Positions 10,648-22,053 of a stretch of 64,000 bases of DNA are shown here, piece after piece. The translations under genes and the position numbers were made by a program. Positions within the stretch are counted from its first letter, which is position 1. Each line of letters begins with the position of its first letter. The DNA is from Oikopleura dioica (Eukaryota; Chordata; Appendicularia; Copelata; Oikopleuridae): assembly GCA_907165135.1 (NCBI GenBank), contig OU015569.1, positions 8,494,501 through 8,558,500 of the forward strand, read 5' to 3'. A model generated the notes under the pieces. It made no database searches. It was not told the origin of the DNA and worked only from the letters and a program-made list of their open reading frames with translations.

Positions 10648-12275
10648 CTATAGACTGAAGTAGTTGTCTATCGAGACTGACCATTCCTTGTAAGATGTTC
10701 CGCCAATGAGAGGTTCATCTATGGTGCCGGAGATTTGAATTTCGGAAGAAGATTCTTTGTCAAGGACTGATCCTTCTATCCTCTGCTCGCTGAGATACGA
10801 AAGGGTGATGGTTTGTTTGAGCTCTCGATTTTGCATTTCCCATTTTCCGCTCCACGATAGAGAAGGTGTACTGAGAGGGTGGTGAATTCTAACACTGGGC
10901 ATTTCGGTGACGTTCCAGAACTGTATACCAATATTTAAATCTAAACAGCAGATTTAAGCAATGAACCATGTATCTTCCTCAGCTACCTGTCATCAATGGC
11001 TGGATAAAAAACGGTCTGCCGGGTCCTTGAAAATTTGACTTGAAAGATAGAGTGAATTTGATCAGCAGTCCATTGGCAATCGATACTTTAAAAACAGGTC
11101 CAGGGAAGGCTTCGATTTGAAGATGCTTTTCGCCAAATTTACACTCGTAATACTGCGGTGACTTTGAAGGGATTCGATTTCGAAAAACAGAACCTTAAAG
11201 TGAATGATTGAACATGTAGTTAAATTTGTTACATACTAGGGCATTTTAAAGACAAAAGCCATTTCGCGAGATCTGACGGGTCCGTCGTGTCTGGACAATG
11301 GCGACAAAGGTAGCCGATGTACAATGCTCCAGAGTTTCTGAATCTTTGCAAAAGGAAGAATTCAAAACTAGTTTACTTTGATATCGACCAGCTAGGCCAG
11401 GATCCAGAAAGTAAGTTTTCCCCTAAAGGAATCGTCTGCATTATCGAGACCATATTGTCTCTTTGATCATCACTGTACTCCACGAGCGGCTCTTCGAACT
11501 CGATTTTTTTCGGCACCCAGGGCGAACGACTCTCTTCCTCGACGTCACTGTCGTCTGACAGTTCACTCTTCCTCTTTTCTCTTTCCAGTTCAGTTGGATT
11601 GGGCATTTTCCGCAATTCGTTTCTCCCGAAGAAAATGTTTCGTTCGGCAATGTCCGTGGCACGCTCTAGTGACTGGATAGCCGACCTCCCATAAGATTTG
11701 AGCTTCAAATAGGTCTCGTTCATCGGCAATCTGTCGCACTAAATCAAGGATTTACCGATCTGATAACTGGAAAGGTTGTGAACCTGATCTTCGATTTCGG
11801 ACAAATATTTTCTCGCCGCAGCGAGACTTTCTTTTGCAGCCTGAAGATGTTCCACATTTTTGGTGGCATAATTATCGGTGATCTGATGATTCGTCACTTG
11901 TGAGACATACTCTGGTGGAAGCGGTTTTTGAATTCCTTTAGCCGCAGATCGTAACTGATCTATCCAAATCTGCCGCGAACGAGCGTCAGCCGCTTTCAGC
12001 TTGAAAATATAGCCATTTGAAGCTGTGATAGTAAACCCATGGCCGTCTTCGTCCGGCGTCACCACTGCATCTACCAAAGGCAGCACTCCCCGACGGTTAG
12101 ATCTGTCCCCTTCGGGATCCCTGAACAAGCTCATCAATCGAATTGTCTCGCAAAGATAATCAATTCGAAAAGTGACCTGCCTCAAAAAGTACTCCAGTAA
12201 ACCATTTTCAATGATAAAAAATCGTCGTTGCCAACCTCTTGCAAAGTTTGTATATTTGTACAAAGTCCCATTCAT
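10648..12275 (-). CDS. PH-domain protein resembling ORP9/10/11, lacking a visible OSBP fingerprint
   Basis: A six-exon model (12275-12181, 12120-11761, 11730-11377, 11337-11237, 11193-10987, 10940-10648) gives 469 residues in frame. Residues 1-~95 are a PH domain very like those of the oxysterol-binding-protein-related proteins ORP9/10/11 (LYKYTNFARGWQRRFF, then LLEYF, RRGVLPL, ARSRQIWIDQLR). A helical region (NETYLKLKSYGRSAIQSLE) then matches the ORP helix between PH and lipid-binding domains, and an acidic stretch is followed by a short block recalling the start of the ORD. The remaining ~200 residues lack EQVSHHPP, the OSBP fingerprint, so lipid transfer cannot be claimed. Two junctions are non-canonical: GC-AG at 12121-12180 (which could also be read through as 20 extra codons) and a 30-bp GA-AG at 11731-11760. 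Single-gene status is likely, not proven. Confidence 0.65.
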
Positions 12276-12500
12276 TCTAAAGTCTACGATGCTCTTTAAT
12301 TCGAAGATTGATGCTTTTCAACGTGGAAAACAAGAATATTTTTGCGATTTTTTATTGAAAAATGTATTCCAGCTTCTACTGACTTGATTGCACAACGATA
12401 ACTGATAGGAGTCAGTCGGATACTTTTGTAGTAAGGCCTTTTTGAAGTAACAGGCGATTTGTTAACTTTTCCAAAATTAAATCTAGTCCAAGTCGAGACC

Positions 12501-14546
12501 CTAAAGCGCTTCTAGCCGCCGTCTTCGTAGTTCGTTTGCATTTTCTGGCTCGTCCTCTTCGCTATTTTCCACGTCTCCCTCTAGTTGGGGTTCTTCTTCC
12601 TCAGATGAATCAGTTCCATCCTTCGTAGCACTAGGGATAGTCTCAACCCTCTCACTCTCTTTGGATTGAGAAGATGGGATATTTGTGGCAGGGTTTGCTG
12701 GCCCGTCGAAATACTGATCCATTTTGAAAACGGCGGCGTCGAGCAGGAGTCGGATTTCCCTGAAATTTTGAATTGATAAAAGAAAAAATGACTTTCTCTT
12801 ACCTGAGATGCTTTACTCGAGCTTCCACGCCGGCCCGTTCGACCGATTCCATTAGACGAAGTTCGTCTTCGGTTAATTTTTCGAAGTTTGTTGGAGGGAA
12901 TGGCGGTGGTGGAGGTCGCGGATGACGCTCCAGATTATTGATTAGATTTTGAACTTGAAGTACATCGTTGCTATTATTTAAATATCCGAGAGCCGCGTCT
13001 CCGAAGATGAGCGGTGCCACAGGATTCCTTCTTGTACTTGAAGTGTTTCTCTGACTAGCGTTTTCTTCATTTTGGCTCGCTCTGGGCGCTCTTTCGTTTT
13101 GTTGAGCAGCACCACGTCTCCCTTCAGCAGCGTTTTGAGCATTTCCTAGGAGGTTATTCTGCAGCTCTTCTAAGGCAGCTAGAAGCACTTTCTTGAAAAT
13201 ACGAATGTAGTTCGATTGTTACCTCGTTGTCTAGCTAATTGGTCGGGCTCACGAGCTTCTCTCGCGGCAGGCGTTCTAGCCCTCAACACGTCAAGTCGAC
13301 AAGTAGGGCAAGTTTGCTGACGCTGAAACCATGAACGAAGACAAGCTGCGTGAAATATGTGACCACAGGGAAGTTTCTTCGAACTTAAAGACCTTTTACC
13401 GGCGATTATTTATATGGGCACGCTACCTTGTGCCAGCCACCATTTCTTCTCGGCAAATAATACATGTGCTATCATTTGCCAGCTCTTCCTCTGTAGCATT
13501 CGCATAGAGATGAAGTTGATTGATTGCACGGCGTGAAAGAACAATGTCTGACAGTGCTTTTCGGAAAGTGCGAATCGCCAGATACATAGGTCGAAGGGCG
13601 AAGATTGGGAGTGTGTGGATCTTCATTCAAAGTTTGTCAATTTTGTCAAGCTCTACCCGCTTACCTTGAACATGATACAGATGAAAGTCGCGTACAAAAG
13701 AAGGCGGGAGAAACTGACAATCAAGTCCAAATATAGCATGTACCTGGCAAAGGACAAATAATGTGTTCTTAGATATTATAGTTGACTTACATTGACTTAT
13801 TTTCCCAGGGATCCTCGCTGCGTAAGTCGATCGAATGAAGAATGAATTTGAAAAAGGCAGAGAAAGCGATGGTAAGAAGGATGGCGTATTCAAAGCCGAA
13901 AACGAGTTGGACGGTAGCACCTTTTGTCATGGTTCGTTCATAAGCATACCAAACTCCAAAGCTAGAAATAAGCTCGGAACGGTTTTTATTCGAAGACGAA
14001 TTACCTGTCAGCGAGAGAGAGAATAGCAAGAAGAGATGTGATTCTTATTTTAAAGAGCCATGTTATCACTGGAGATCGCTCCATGTAGTCTACTCGATCC
14101 TTGATTTATTATATAAGAGAGAGAAGAAGTTAATTCTTTACCTCGCAGAGCCAGTGGAGACCTTTTAGCAAGAAGAAAATCGTGAAAGCAGCGACGAAAC
14201 CAGGAGAAAGGTCGTCACGGAACATTGTGAATGCAAGGCACGTATCAATGATCGCGTACCATGTGCGTTCCATCAAGTTCTCCGCTTCGGCAGGTCTTAG
14301 AGTTCCGAAAAACACCTGAATCAAACGTAAGTTCGATCATTTGATGCATTGATTCACCTTTCCGACGAGTTTGGCGAAAAGAAAAACAAGAACGAATGCT
14401 TGTATGTAAAGAATGAGCATGGACTGATTGCTGCGGGTAAGGTGGACAACTGTTGGATAAAATTGCTTCTTCTGCATCCACGCATTAGTAACGACCGCGG
14501 TCGTCATTGCCAAGGAGCCAAGGACGGCAATACCAGTTCTCAGCAT
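12501..14546 (-). CDS. SYVN1: ER E3 ubiquitin ligase synoviolin (HRD1)
   Basis: Nine exons (14546-14358, 14315-14142, 14099-14005, 13961-13791, 13743-13665, 13620-13427, 13383-13223, 13187-12803, 12759-12501) sum to 568 residues in frame. HRD1 is the multi-spanning ER ligase of ER-associated degradation. The N-terminal half aligns with vertebrate HRD1 along its length ([48 protein letters not shown]) and carries several membrane helices. The RING-H2 domain is intact: [24 protein letters not shown] and CPTCRLD. A proline-rich and acidic tail ends in [10 protein letters not shown], the conserved C-terminal motif. Introns are 35-47 bp, all GT-AG. A TTTTTTAG just upstream of the short leader (around 14591) could be a 5'-UTR intron or spliced-leader acceptor. 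Confidence 0.97.
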
Positions 14547-14717
14547 TTTTCTCGATTTCTCTTCTATTTCAACGTCAAGGTCGTATCTAAAAAAGAAAAA
14601 GGATTCAATCAAATAGCTACGAAAGTGACATTAATTGTATAAAAATATAACAGCTAGACAGTAAGAAACTAGAGTTGATAATCTGAAGAAATGAATATTG
14701 CGAGAGTTCACTGAACT

Positions 14718-15674
14718 TCACTCTTTGAGGTAATCGTCTTCGTTGTCGGGCACTTTCGCGCGGAGCTCCTTGATCTGGACGTTCTTCTTGTCCAGCAAGA
14801 CTTTCATGTTTTTGTAGACTGATGTTTCTCTAAATTTCGCGTCGAGTTCTTTTTCTTTGGCGAGTAAATCTGAATTGTTTGATTTGATTATTTTGTATTT
14901 TGAATTGTCTGGGTGCACTAACCATTCTTTACGACCAACAGCTCGTTTTTCATTTTCTCCAAGTCACCGCTATCTGCGTTTTTCACCGAATTCAGCGAGC
15001 TCTGCGCTGCAAAAAGGTAAAAATTAATTGGGATCCGGTGGTCGTACCTTTCGTCTTCTCGGAAATAGTGGAAGAGAGACGCTCTTCTAAATTTGCGTTT
15101 TTCTCTTTGAGATTTTGATTCTCGAGGCTCATTCTGTCGATCTCTTTTGCAGCAGCTCGATGGGCCCGTCGCCCTGGATTGGGGTCAACTTCGATGGAGA
15201 GCTGAAAGAGAGTATTATGGTTGGAAGCGAGGACGAAAGACGTACGTTTTTGTTCCACTCTCGTTTTGCTCGAACTCGCGGATGAGACTCAGTAGCTCCA
15301 GGTTTTCGACCTGTTTTACATCGCAGGAGAGTTTGAGTTTCCATTTGTCGGCTTGCTGCATGACCTGGCGCAGCAGGAGTGCGGAGACATCGCATGAGTT
15401 GATTAACTCTGATTCTACTTCGTCGACGATGCTTCGCTGCAGTTCGTTGACCAGGTCTCGCACCTAGACAATAAAATATTCTAGAAGCAAATAAATCCCA
15501 AAAACTCACCTCGTCCTGGGTGAAAGTGTCTTCTTCCATCACTCGTGTATCCACAAAATCTTGAAAAGCGAGCTCGATTCCGATAACCTTCTCTTTCCGC
15601 TTGTATCTCGAGTAACGGAGGAGCTCGAGAATTTGATACTTATGATGCTCAGTTAGCCCAAGGGAATTCTCCAT
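14718..15674 (-). CDS. LZTFL1: Leucine zipper transcription factor-like 1 (BBS17)
   Basis: Five exons (15674-15510, 15463-15242, 15201-15048, 15006-14923, 14869-14718) give 258 residues in frame. LZTFL1 is a cytoplasmic coiled-coil protein that controls BBSome traffic in cilia. Matches include GLTEHHKYQILELLRYSR, EEDTFTQDEV, VESELINSCDVSALLLRQV, KWKLKL and the C-terminal YKNMKVLLDKKNVQIKELR. Oddity: exon 2 has two GT donors 4 nt apart (AC|GTAC|GTC). The outer donor keeps this sequence open, but the inner donor gives a peptide (KLTPIQ, GPIELLQK) that matches vertebrate LZTFL1 far better and then loses frame near 15144. A missing base there, or compensating donor choice, is suspected. Gene identity is not in doubt. 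Confidence 0.92.
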
Positions 15675-15937
15675 TTTTTCTCTAAAATTTTAAATTTAAA
15701 AATATATATTAATGTTATCGGGAATACAGTATGGTGGTTAAAATAAACGCGGTCAGTATTTCGGATCCCTCTTGAAAAGGCAACGAAAGCTGACGTCACG
15801 CTCCAGGCACTGCTGCGTCATCGTAGAACCAAACTAACCTCGCTTCTCCGATTTAATATTCTGACTATGCGTAAAGTCTCGAAAAAATATATTTATTGAA
15901 TATGAGATATATCTTTTCGGGTTGACTTCGTTAATAG

Positions 15938-16138
15938 ATCATATGATTTTGTATCGAACGTTTTCGTTTATTGGATAAACTTCATCAGGATATTTTATGT
16001 TGAGAGAGCAGTGTGAAATTGCTAACAGTTAGCTTACAGTTAGCTAACAGTTAGCAATTTCACACTGCTCTCTCAACATAAAATATCCTGATGAAGTTTA
16101 TCCAATAAACGAAAACGTTCGATACAAAATCATATGAT
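15938..16138. repeat. Near-perfect 201-bp palindrome (foldback element)
   Basis: Arms of about 97 bp (15938-16034 and 16042-16138) are reverse complements with one visible mismatch around a 7-base centre. The tips read atcatatgattttgtatcg. The centre is made of repeated gttagc/gctaac units. A 13-bp direct repeat, gaatatgagatat, lies at 15898-15910 and immediately after the right arm at 16139-16151, so it may be linked to the insertion, although the left copy is 27 bp away from the arm. No coding capacity. Probably a non-autonomous foldback transposon. Confidence 0.85.
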
Positions 16139-16560
16139 GAATATGAGATATTAAGAATATTGTTTCTTTTAGTTTTTCAAATCATTTACAATCAAAAAAA
16201 AATATAACTCTTTTGTGAAAACGGTTTATATTATTTTTGGCTGAGTTTAAATGAAATAAAAAATCGCAGAATTTTCTTCTTTGGTGATTAAATCATACAA
16301 AGATCTTTGATAAAAATCTTCCCGAGTTCTTCGTCGTCGTTTGAGGAGTTCTGATTGAGAACTTCTGAGGCTTCTGAGCATAAAGATTTGTGGGATCAGC
16401 GAACTGCGTACAATAAATAACACTCTAGTTACTTTGAGCTGGGACTTTATTGTTAAGTACAAATATGGAAATGGTGAATGCACGGAAGTTACATAATAAA
16501 GTGGTGATCGAATAAGTACAGTCTGTCGAGTCCCACAGATTTTAAGATATGAATCATATC

Positions 16561-16707
16561 ATACCGCGGTTGGCATTTCTGACTGACTAATTTTATTTTT
16601 CTAGATAGGTTACAAGGGCCTAGTTAGCACAAACGCCCTATGTTTTAGCGCTGCGAAATGTGCTAATGAAATGTGCTTTAGTCAGTCAGAAATGCCAACC
16701 GCGGTAT
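16561..16707. mobile_element. 147-bp MITE-like element with 29-bp perfect terminal inverted repeats
   Basis: The ends 16561-16589 and 16679-16707 are exact reverse complements of 29 bp, starting ataccgcggttggcatttct. The 89-bp interior has no open frame, and includes ttagcac and gtgcta as a minor inner repeat. The size and perfect TIRs fit a MITE. A target duplication is not clear; at most a TA could be duplicated. Confidence 0.75.
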
Positions 16708-17499
16708 AATTGTAGAGGGATGAAGAGATTCTTTCCCTTTTAGCGCGTTCCGAGGAGCTATTGGTTCGAAGCGAATGAAAAGGGAAAAGAGGCCTCTGAC
16801 GTACGATTCTTCTTCCTTCAGGCATTCTGTCAAAAAGTTTGGAAAAGAAGGGGGTGTCCAAGTTCGAAGCGACTCTGAATGGTGCGTCAACGCTTTGACC
16901 CAGAGTTTGTAAAATAGAACACTTCAATGTGCTTCAGAATAAAGTGCACTTTTTGCGGCGCACGTGAAGTAGGAATTCCGAGCCATTTTTTAATACAACT
17001 AAGCTTCAAAATGAAGCACTAACTGCATATTTTTAAAGCGCAGGGGGAAGTGTGTTATTTTATCGACTCTGGTTTGACCGGTATATACAACCCTCGAGAA
17101 CATCACGGCCTTTTCAAACAAATCAAAGAAGAGGAAAGAAAACTTTGCTGTGTTGAATATGTTTACGTGCGACGGAACCGTGAATTTGGAAATCAAAAAG
17201 TAAATCAACTTGGTAATCGACCAATTTTCAATTCTATTTATATCCTGTTTAGCCCAGGATGCTGCCAAACAACATCGAAATATGAACAACTAGAAGTCTT
17301 CTCCATAAGCAACAGAACTCTATTGTTAGCTCCTTTCTTTCACATCTTATTTCGACATGAAAATTCTTCACTGCACTAGTTATCTTTTCCTATTTCTCCT
17401 TGATTTCAAATTGACAATAAATTTCAAATTCGAGCTTGATGATTTATTAGAGACGGTCGCGACTAATTGTGAGTGAACTTTTAAAACAGAAGAAATGGA

Positions 17500-18100
17500 C
17501 TAGTAGCCACTAGGACCGCCGTTTTCGTGTCCGTACTTGATGAGACGTTCCCGTTCGGCCATTTTATCCAGCTGGAAGGCCATTTGCGCAATGACAAGGT
17601 TCATGCAGCAGAAAGCAGCGCAGAAGTCCTTGCACCAGTGTCCTTTGTACCCGTAGGTTGTGCGGAACTCGTTGCGAACGAGGTAGACCATACACTGATT
17701 GCAGCAGTTTGGCATTGCGCAGCAGCCACAAGAAACTGCCCCCGCCGCAAAAGCTGAGAAAGGCGTGTATCCTTAGTTAGGACTGTTAAAAACTAATTAA
17801 GTTCTTCTGCAAACCTATTCGTGTGAGGATATCAGCGATACCCAGGGACGGGCAACAACAGGCAATACAGAAATCTGTTGGTCGATTGCCGCAAGTCCAG
17901 CAAGGACCAGTGCCGAGAACACCCTTGTCCCACTCTCGCTTGCCTAAATATTATAATATCTACTAGTATTCCGGAAGAAATCGCTCACCATGAATGTGAT
18001 TGTGGATTTGCTTCCCAGTGTTAATCTGCATGACTAGTGGAGTCACTTGAGGTTGTTGAAGCACGGTTCCAGGTGAAGGTTGAACTGGAGTAGAGTTCAT
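17500..18100 (-). CDS. PLAC8-family cysteine-rich protein
   Basis: Three exons (18100-17989, 17943-17815, 17753-17500) give 164 residues in frame. The PLAC8 (Cys-rich) domain is recognised from the order KREWDKGVLGTGPCWTCGN, then FCIACCCPSLGIADI, then the double-cysteine blocks CGCCAMPNCCNQC and FCAAFCCMNLVIAQM, with hydrophobic stretches between. This family includes PLAC8/onzin, cornifelin and plant/fungal organ-size and metal-homeostasis proteins, generally membrane-associated. The first ~38 residues are proline/glutamine rich. All splice sites are GT-AG; intron 2 (17754-17814) contains an extra AG. No specific orthologue can be named. It is flanked on both sides by repeat-rich DNA. Confidence 0.85.
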
Positions 18101-18329
18101 ATCCGTAAAAATTTGGAGTCGTGGAAGTGAGAAAATTCAAATTTGTGCTATCTCTACTCGGTGAAATGACACGTCTGAAAACGCTCTCCGATTTTAATCT
18201 AGGTTCTGTTTTTTCGAATTCGCTTGCCTGAGGTGACTCCGCCCGAGATCCAAGGAATGATACTGATGACGAAGAACTCTTCTTTGATTTCTGCGTCTTT
18301 GATCATAGGAAGTACGAAAAAAGTGTCTT

Positions 18330-19590
18330 TGTATAACGTACCCCACCCCCTAGCTCGCTCGCATTTTGTGAACATTTTTCCCTTACTCGCTAAGTTAAAC
18401 TCCAACAAGATCCCCCTTGGTCGCTCGCTTTTTGTTACCATGTACCGTTGGTCGCTTTCCTTCTTTTGCATTCTACGCCCCCTTGTTCGCTCTCCTTGGT
18501 TTCGACGGCGCACCTTTGCTCGCCCGCCTCTCTCCGTCATTTATCCGTTGTTCGCTCTTGAAGCCCCGCGAGAACGCTTTATAACGCGTAGCTCATTTTT
18601 GTTTTCATTTTTAAAAGGCATTTTAACTTTGATTTTCATGATTTTTTCCAAGCAAACTTATCTTTTATTTTTTTATGCTCTCTTACGTCCATTTTGTCAA
18701 ATTTTCATATCTTCTTCATAAGAAGAAAATTTGGACACTCCATTTCGAGTAAACATAAGTACTCGAAATACTTGGATTGAAACTTTGAGACTGTTTTTAT
18801 TAAAAATCTCATGCCTAGGTTTCAGTGGATTGAGCGGTTAGTGTATCCCTATTTTTCACCTTTAACCTTACCCCGCCAAATCGTCATTTTATCCTTACCC
18901 GCCAAAAACACCTCAGGAGGTGCATCGGCCCTTCAAAGGGGTTATCAATTGATATAATTTATATCATACAAATATGACATAAAATCACATATTGATACAG
19001 AAATATATTTATTACATTTTCGACCTCTGTGTCTTAGGAGGTGTACCCTGGCGGGGTAAGGTTAAAATTCATATCTTTCGAGTCAGGTGAGATTATTTGT
19101 TTTTGAAACAAGAAATGAAATTCTCACGTCGTCATTTTGTATAAGGGACAAATACTGTTCAAAGAAATTCCAGAAATCCACTCTAATTTTTGAAAACTGC
19201 AGGGGTACACTACCCGCTCAATCCACAGTACATAGAACGCTAGAGTGAAATAAAATAGATAAGTCGGGGAGATTTCCGCGGCGTTTAAAAAAATATTCAT
19301 GAAAATGAAAAATATAGTTCCCTTTGAAAAGCTTGAGTCGAAAGTACAGTAAGAGCTATAAGAGCGACCCAAGCCGAGCTAGGCTTTGGCGGTCTCGCGG
19401 CGAACAAGGGATAAATAGGTGAGGAGGAGCGAACAAGGGCGCGCGAGGTAAAAAGAAGGATGGCGACTAATGGAGCGCGCTGAAACAAGAATGAGAGCGA
19501 GCAAGGGGACTTTGATAAAATTTAACTAAGCGAGCAAGGGGAAAATGTTCACAAAATGTGAGCGAGCTAGGGGGTGGGGTACGTTATATT
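18330..19590. repeat. Large imperfect palindrome with degenerate TCGCTC repeats
   Basis: The left arm (about 18330-18560) begins gtataacgtaccccacccc and the right arm (about 19370-19590) is its diverged reverse complement. Both contain six or more imperfect copies of a unit like cttgntcgctc. Inside them a second pair is inverted: ggattgagcggttagtgta near 18828 against its complement near 19208, and ccttaccccgcca near 18872 against tggcggggtaagg near 19048. A 5'-to-centre nested symmetry of roughly 1.26 kb results. No convincing coding frame. I read it as an old foldback element or an inverted duplication; boundaries are approximate. Confidence 0.7.
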
Positions 19591-20580
19591 AGGTGTTACT
19601 GAAAAGCCGGGTAATTTATTCAAAAATCTAGCAAACATCTTGCTGATGCGATTTAATTAAAGGGTATCGAATTTGAATACCGGTATTCTGTAAACATTAT
19701 TGCCGCGATTATTCTACCACTTTAGTTGATACTTATAGCAAATTTATTGGCCATATAATATGGCTGACAATTGAATTAATAAATTAAAAGATATTTTTCT
19801 TTGCTTTTTATTAGTATTGGTAACCGTCAAAAAAAAAGAAAAATAAATATTATTTGGGAAGAAAGGCTTATTCTGAAAGAAGGAAACGATGTTTGTGAAG
19901 AGATGAACATGAAATAGAAAAGTGGAAGGGAACTCGAAGAAGTAGAAATAGCATGGGCGTAGGGATCTGGCGGCCTTAGAACTAGAATCGGGTTTGATGA
20001 ACTTTTGGAGATTGGACGATCACATAAGAGAAACGGAAATTGTAATTTCAGATGAGGTTAGATACAGTATTATGTTGTCTTTGTTGTTTTATGTTATCGT
20101 TTACAGGACTCACTGTGTTGGCAGGTTGTGGTGGAGAAGCGATTATGAACAGAACGGAACGGATATGCTGAGGAGAAGGGAGAAACAGCGAAGATAAATT
20201 TATAGATAATATGAATATCCGAAGGCGTTTGCCTCCAAAAAGGGGGCATTGAACTCTGTTGTGTCTTAATAAATAGATCCATAAAGTGCATGAATGTTGA
20301 AAAACACTTTTGGCAGGGACTTTATACAAAGGGTAAAACTTAGATAGCTGTTTGGTGCAAGGAGTTTTCTGCTCTAGAGGCGCTGTCTTGCTCATAAGTG
20401 GAAGTGAGCAATGCTGTTGTTATCAGTTAAGAGGATCCTACAACATTCAGCATTAAAGTCATGGTAGAAAAACTGTACAATGATCAGGCATAGCTTCTCC
20501 GACATTATCATTGCAACTCCTTTTGCCGTCAAAAATGATATGATAAGTAGAAAAGCTATATCCAAATCAACCGAATAAAC
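19591..20580. other. Non-genic interval downstream of C-clamp gene
   Basis: Nearly 1 kb of AT-rich sequence with no recognisable coding region. The part nearest 20580 is presumably the 3' untranslated region and terminator of the minus-strand C-clamp gene. Confidence 0.5.
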
Positions 20581-22053
20581 TTAGTCAGTAAAGGCTTGAC
20601 AGGCTTTTTTCCAGCGACACTGGGAGCACCATTTGTGTCTGTTCTCCACACCGTATATTTTGCGACATTTTTTTCCATCACCCGGACGCTTTGTAACGCC
20701 TCTATCGCCGATCCTCTGCGCGACGCCAGTGCTTCGGAATTGCGGCGGAGGAGCAATCGTCTCGGCACCGCGGCTAGGCAACGACATAGATGTCTGAGCA
20801 GAGCTTGTCGGGGAGGCGGGACCCGTCGAAAAGGCGAACTGGTTTGGAGAGAGGTGATACTGATTTACTTGTTGCTGGATGAACTGAAAACATGTTAACG
20901 ATACAGACACAGACAGATGATTTTTACCCTTGCTTGTGAGTCGATCGAAATTGATGGTACTGTATTTGGCGACCCAATGAGTAAACCAGACGCGGTAAAG
21001 ACGGGTGTCCCAACTGGAATCGGTACAGAATGAGCCTAAAATTGTTTTAAATTGTGAGTTCTGAAAAATCTACAATGGATCTACTGAAGAAATTCAACTT
21101 ACGGATAAGTTTCCTTTTGGAGAATTACTGGAGATCGGGGTGCCGGAAGGTGTGCCTGTGATCCGGAGACACTTAATAATAAAATTATTCAGGTATATTT
21201 GCCATTATTGTGTACCTTAATTCCACCGATGATTTGTGGAGAAGTTCCCCAACCGGAATGGCTCGGAACGATTGGCACCGATCGGGAAAATCCAGAAATT
21301 CCGGACATACTGTCGGTTACAGTTGGACTTCTGCCACCGCTGACATGCTGCTAAAACCACATGAGCATAGGATCGAGTTTATCTTATATTTTTTTGATAA
21401 GTTATCCGCAATGGTTACCTTCGGAGAGTGTGCCTGATCGATCTCCATATCGTCGCAGGCATTATCAATTTCAGCTAGAGGATCGTCGTCGATTCGCTCG
21501 ACATCGATGTCACTATCAATGTCACTATCATCCATGTGAGGATTCGCTGGAGCCTCATAGCTTGAGCTCGAGGCTGACAGCGAGCTCGACGGATTCTCAC
21601 AAATCACGGAATTACGGTCGCGCGAGAGCTGGGCTAGCTTTTTCTCCCGCTCATTGACTTCGTAGTTTCTCTCCCGCTCCATGTCTTCGAAATCAATAAT
21701 GTCGGTTCTAAAGCGACAGAGATACTCTCAAATTCGTAATATCTTCTCTTTACCTTAGACTCACGAGTGTGCGAGCAACGTCGAACTCGTCCTTTGATCT
21801 ATGCTCGGACGATGCTGTCGATGCAAAACTAGACGGGCGTCTGCGTGCTGCGTCTGACTGAGTTCGATTTCGAATGCCCATCTAAATGAAGTGTTATACT
21901 CTTGGAATATTTCTAATGACAAGTGTTATCAAAAAATGAGTGGGGAAATTTTCTTACGAATGAGTTATCAAGGCTCTGCCAACGCTCCCTGATCGGAATG
22001 CCATAAGACAATTTCCATGAGTCTTCCTCAAAGACCGGTGTCGTGCGCATCAT
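20581..22053 (-). CDS. C-clamp transcription factor of the SLC2A4RG/ZNF395/ZNF704 family (C-terminal part)
   Basis: Seven exons (22053-21958, 21881-21754, 21707-21419, 21350-21216, 21171-21103, 21035-20928, 20883-20581) give 375 residues in frame. The C-terminus is a C-clamp zinc motif, [19 protein letters not shown] followed by RWKKACQAF, which is the signature of the SLC2A4RG (GEF), ZNF395 and ZNF704 DNA-binding regulators. Upstream are an [11 protein letters not shown] block, an RS/acidic region ([18 protein letters not shown]) and low-complexity Ser/Pro exons. The ATG at 22053 is the only start I can support in the last large open segment, but the exons at 22382-23787 on the same strand look like the missing N-terminal half of the same protein. 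The link between them is unresolved, so this entry may be a partial model. Confidence 0.75.

Larger units (their letters stand above)
15675..17499. other. Non-genic interval between LZTFL1 and PLAC8 gene
   Basis: About 1.8 kb with no reading frame I can support as a gene. It holds two foldback elements listed separately (15938-16138 and 16561-16707) and otherwise AT-rich sequence. Open frames on both strands here are short and lack recognisable domains. Confidence 0.6.

Noticed and set aside
12121-12180. Reading through 60 bases in the PH domain as exon
   Set aside because: Frame allows it, but removal as a GC-AG intron restores the ORP PH alignment (LLEYF-R-DPEGDR); the intron is preferred though not proven.
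18224-18721. 165-residue plus-strand open frame in the TCGCTC palindrome
   Set aside because: Its residues come from the degenerate repeat, and its mirror frame occurs in the other arm; no domain and no codon signature.
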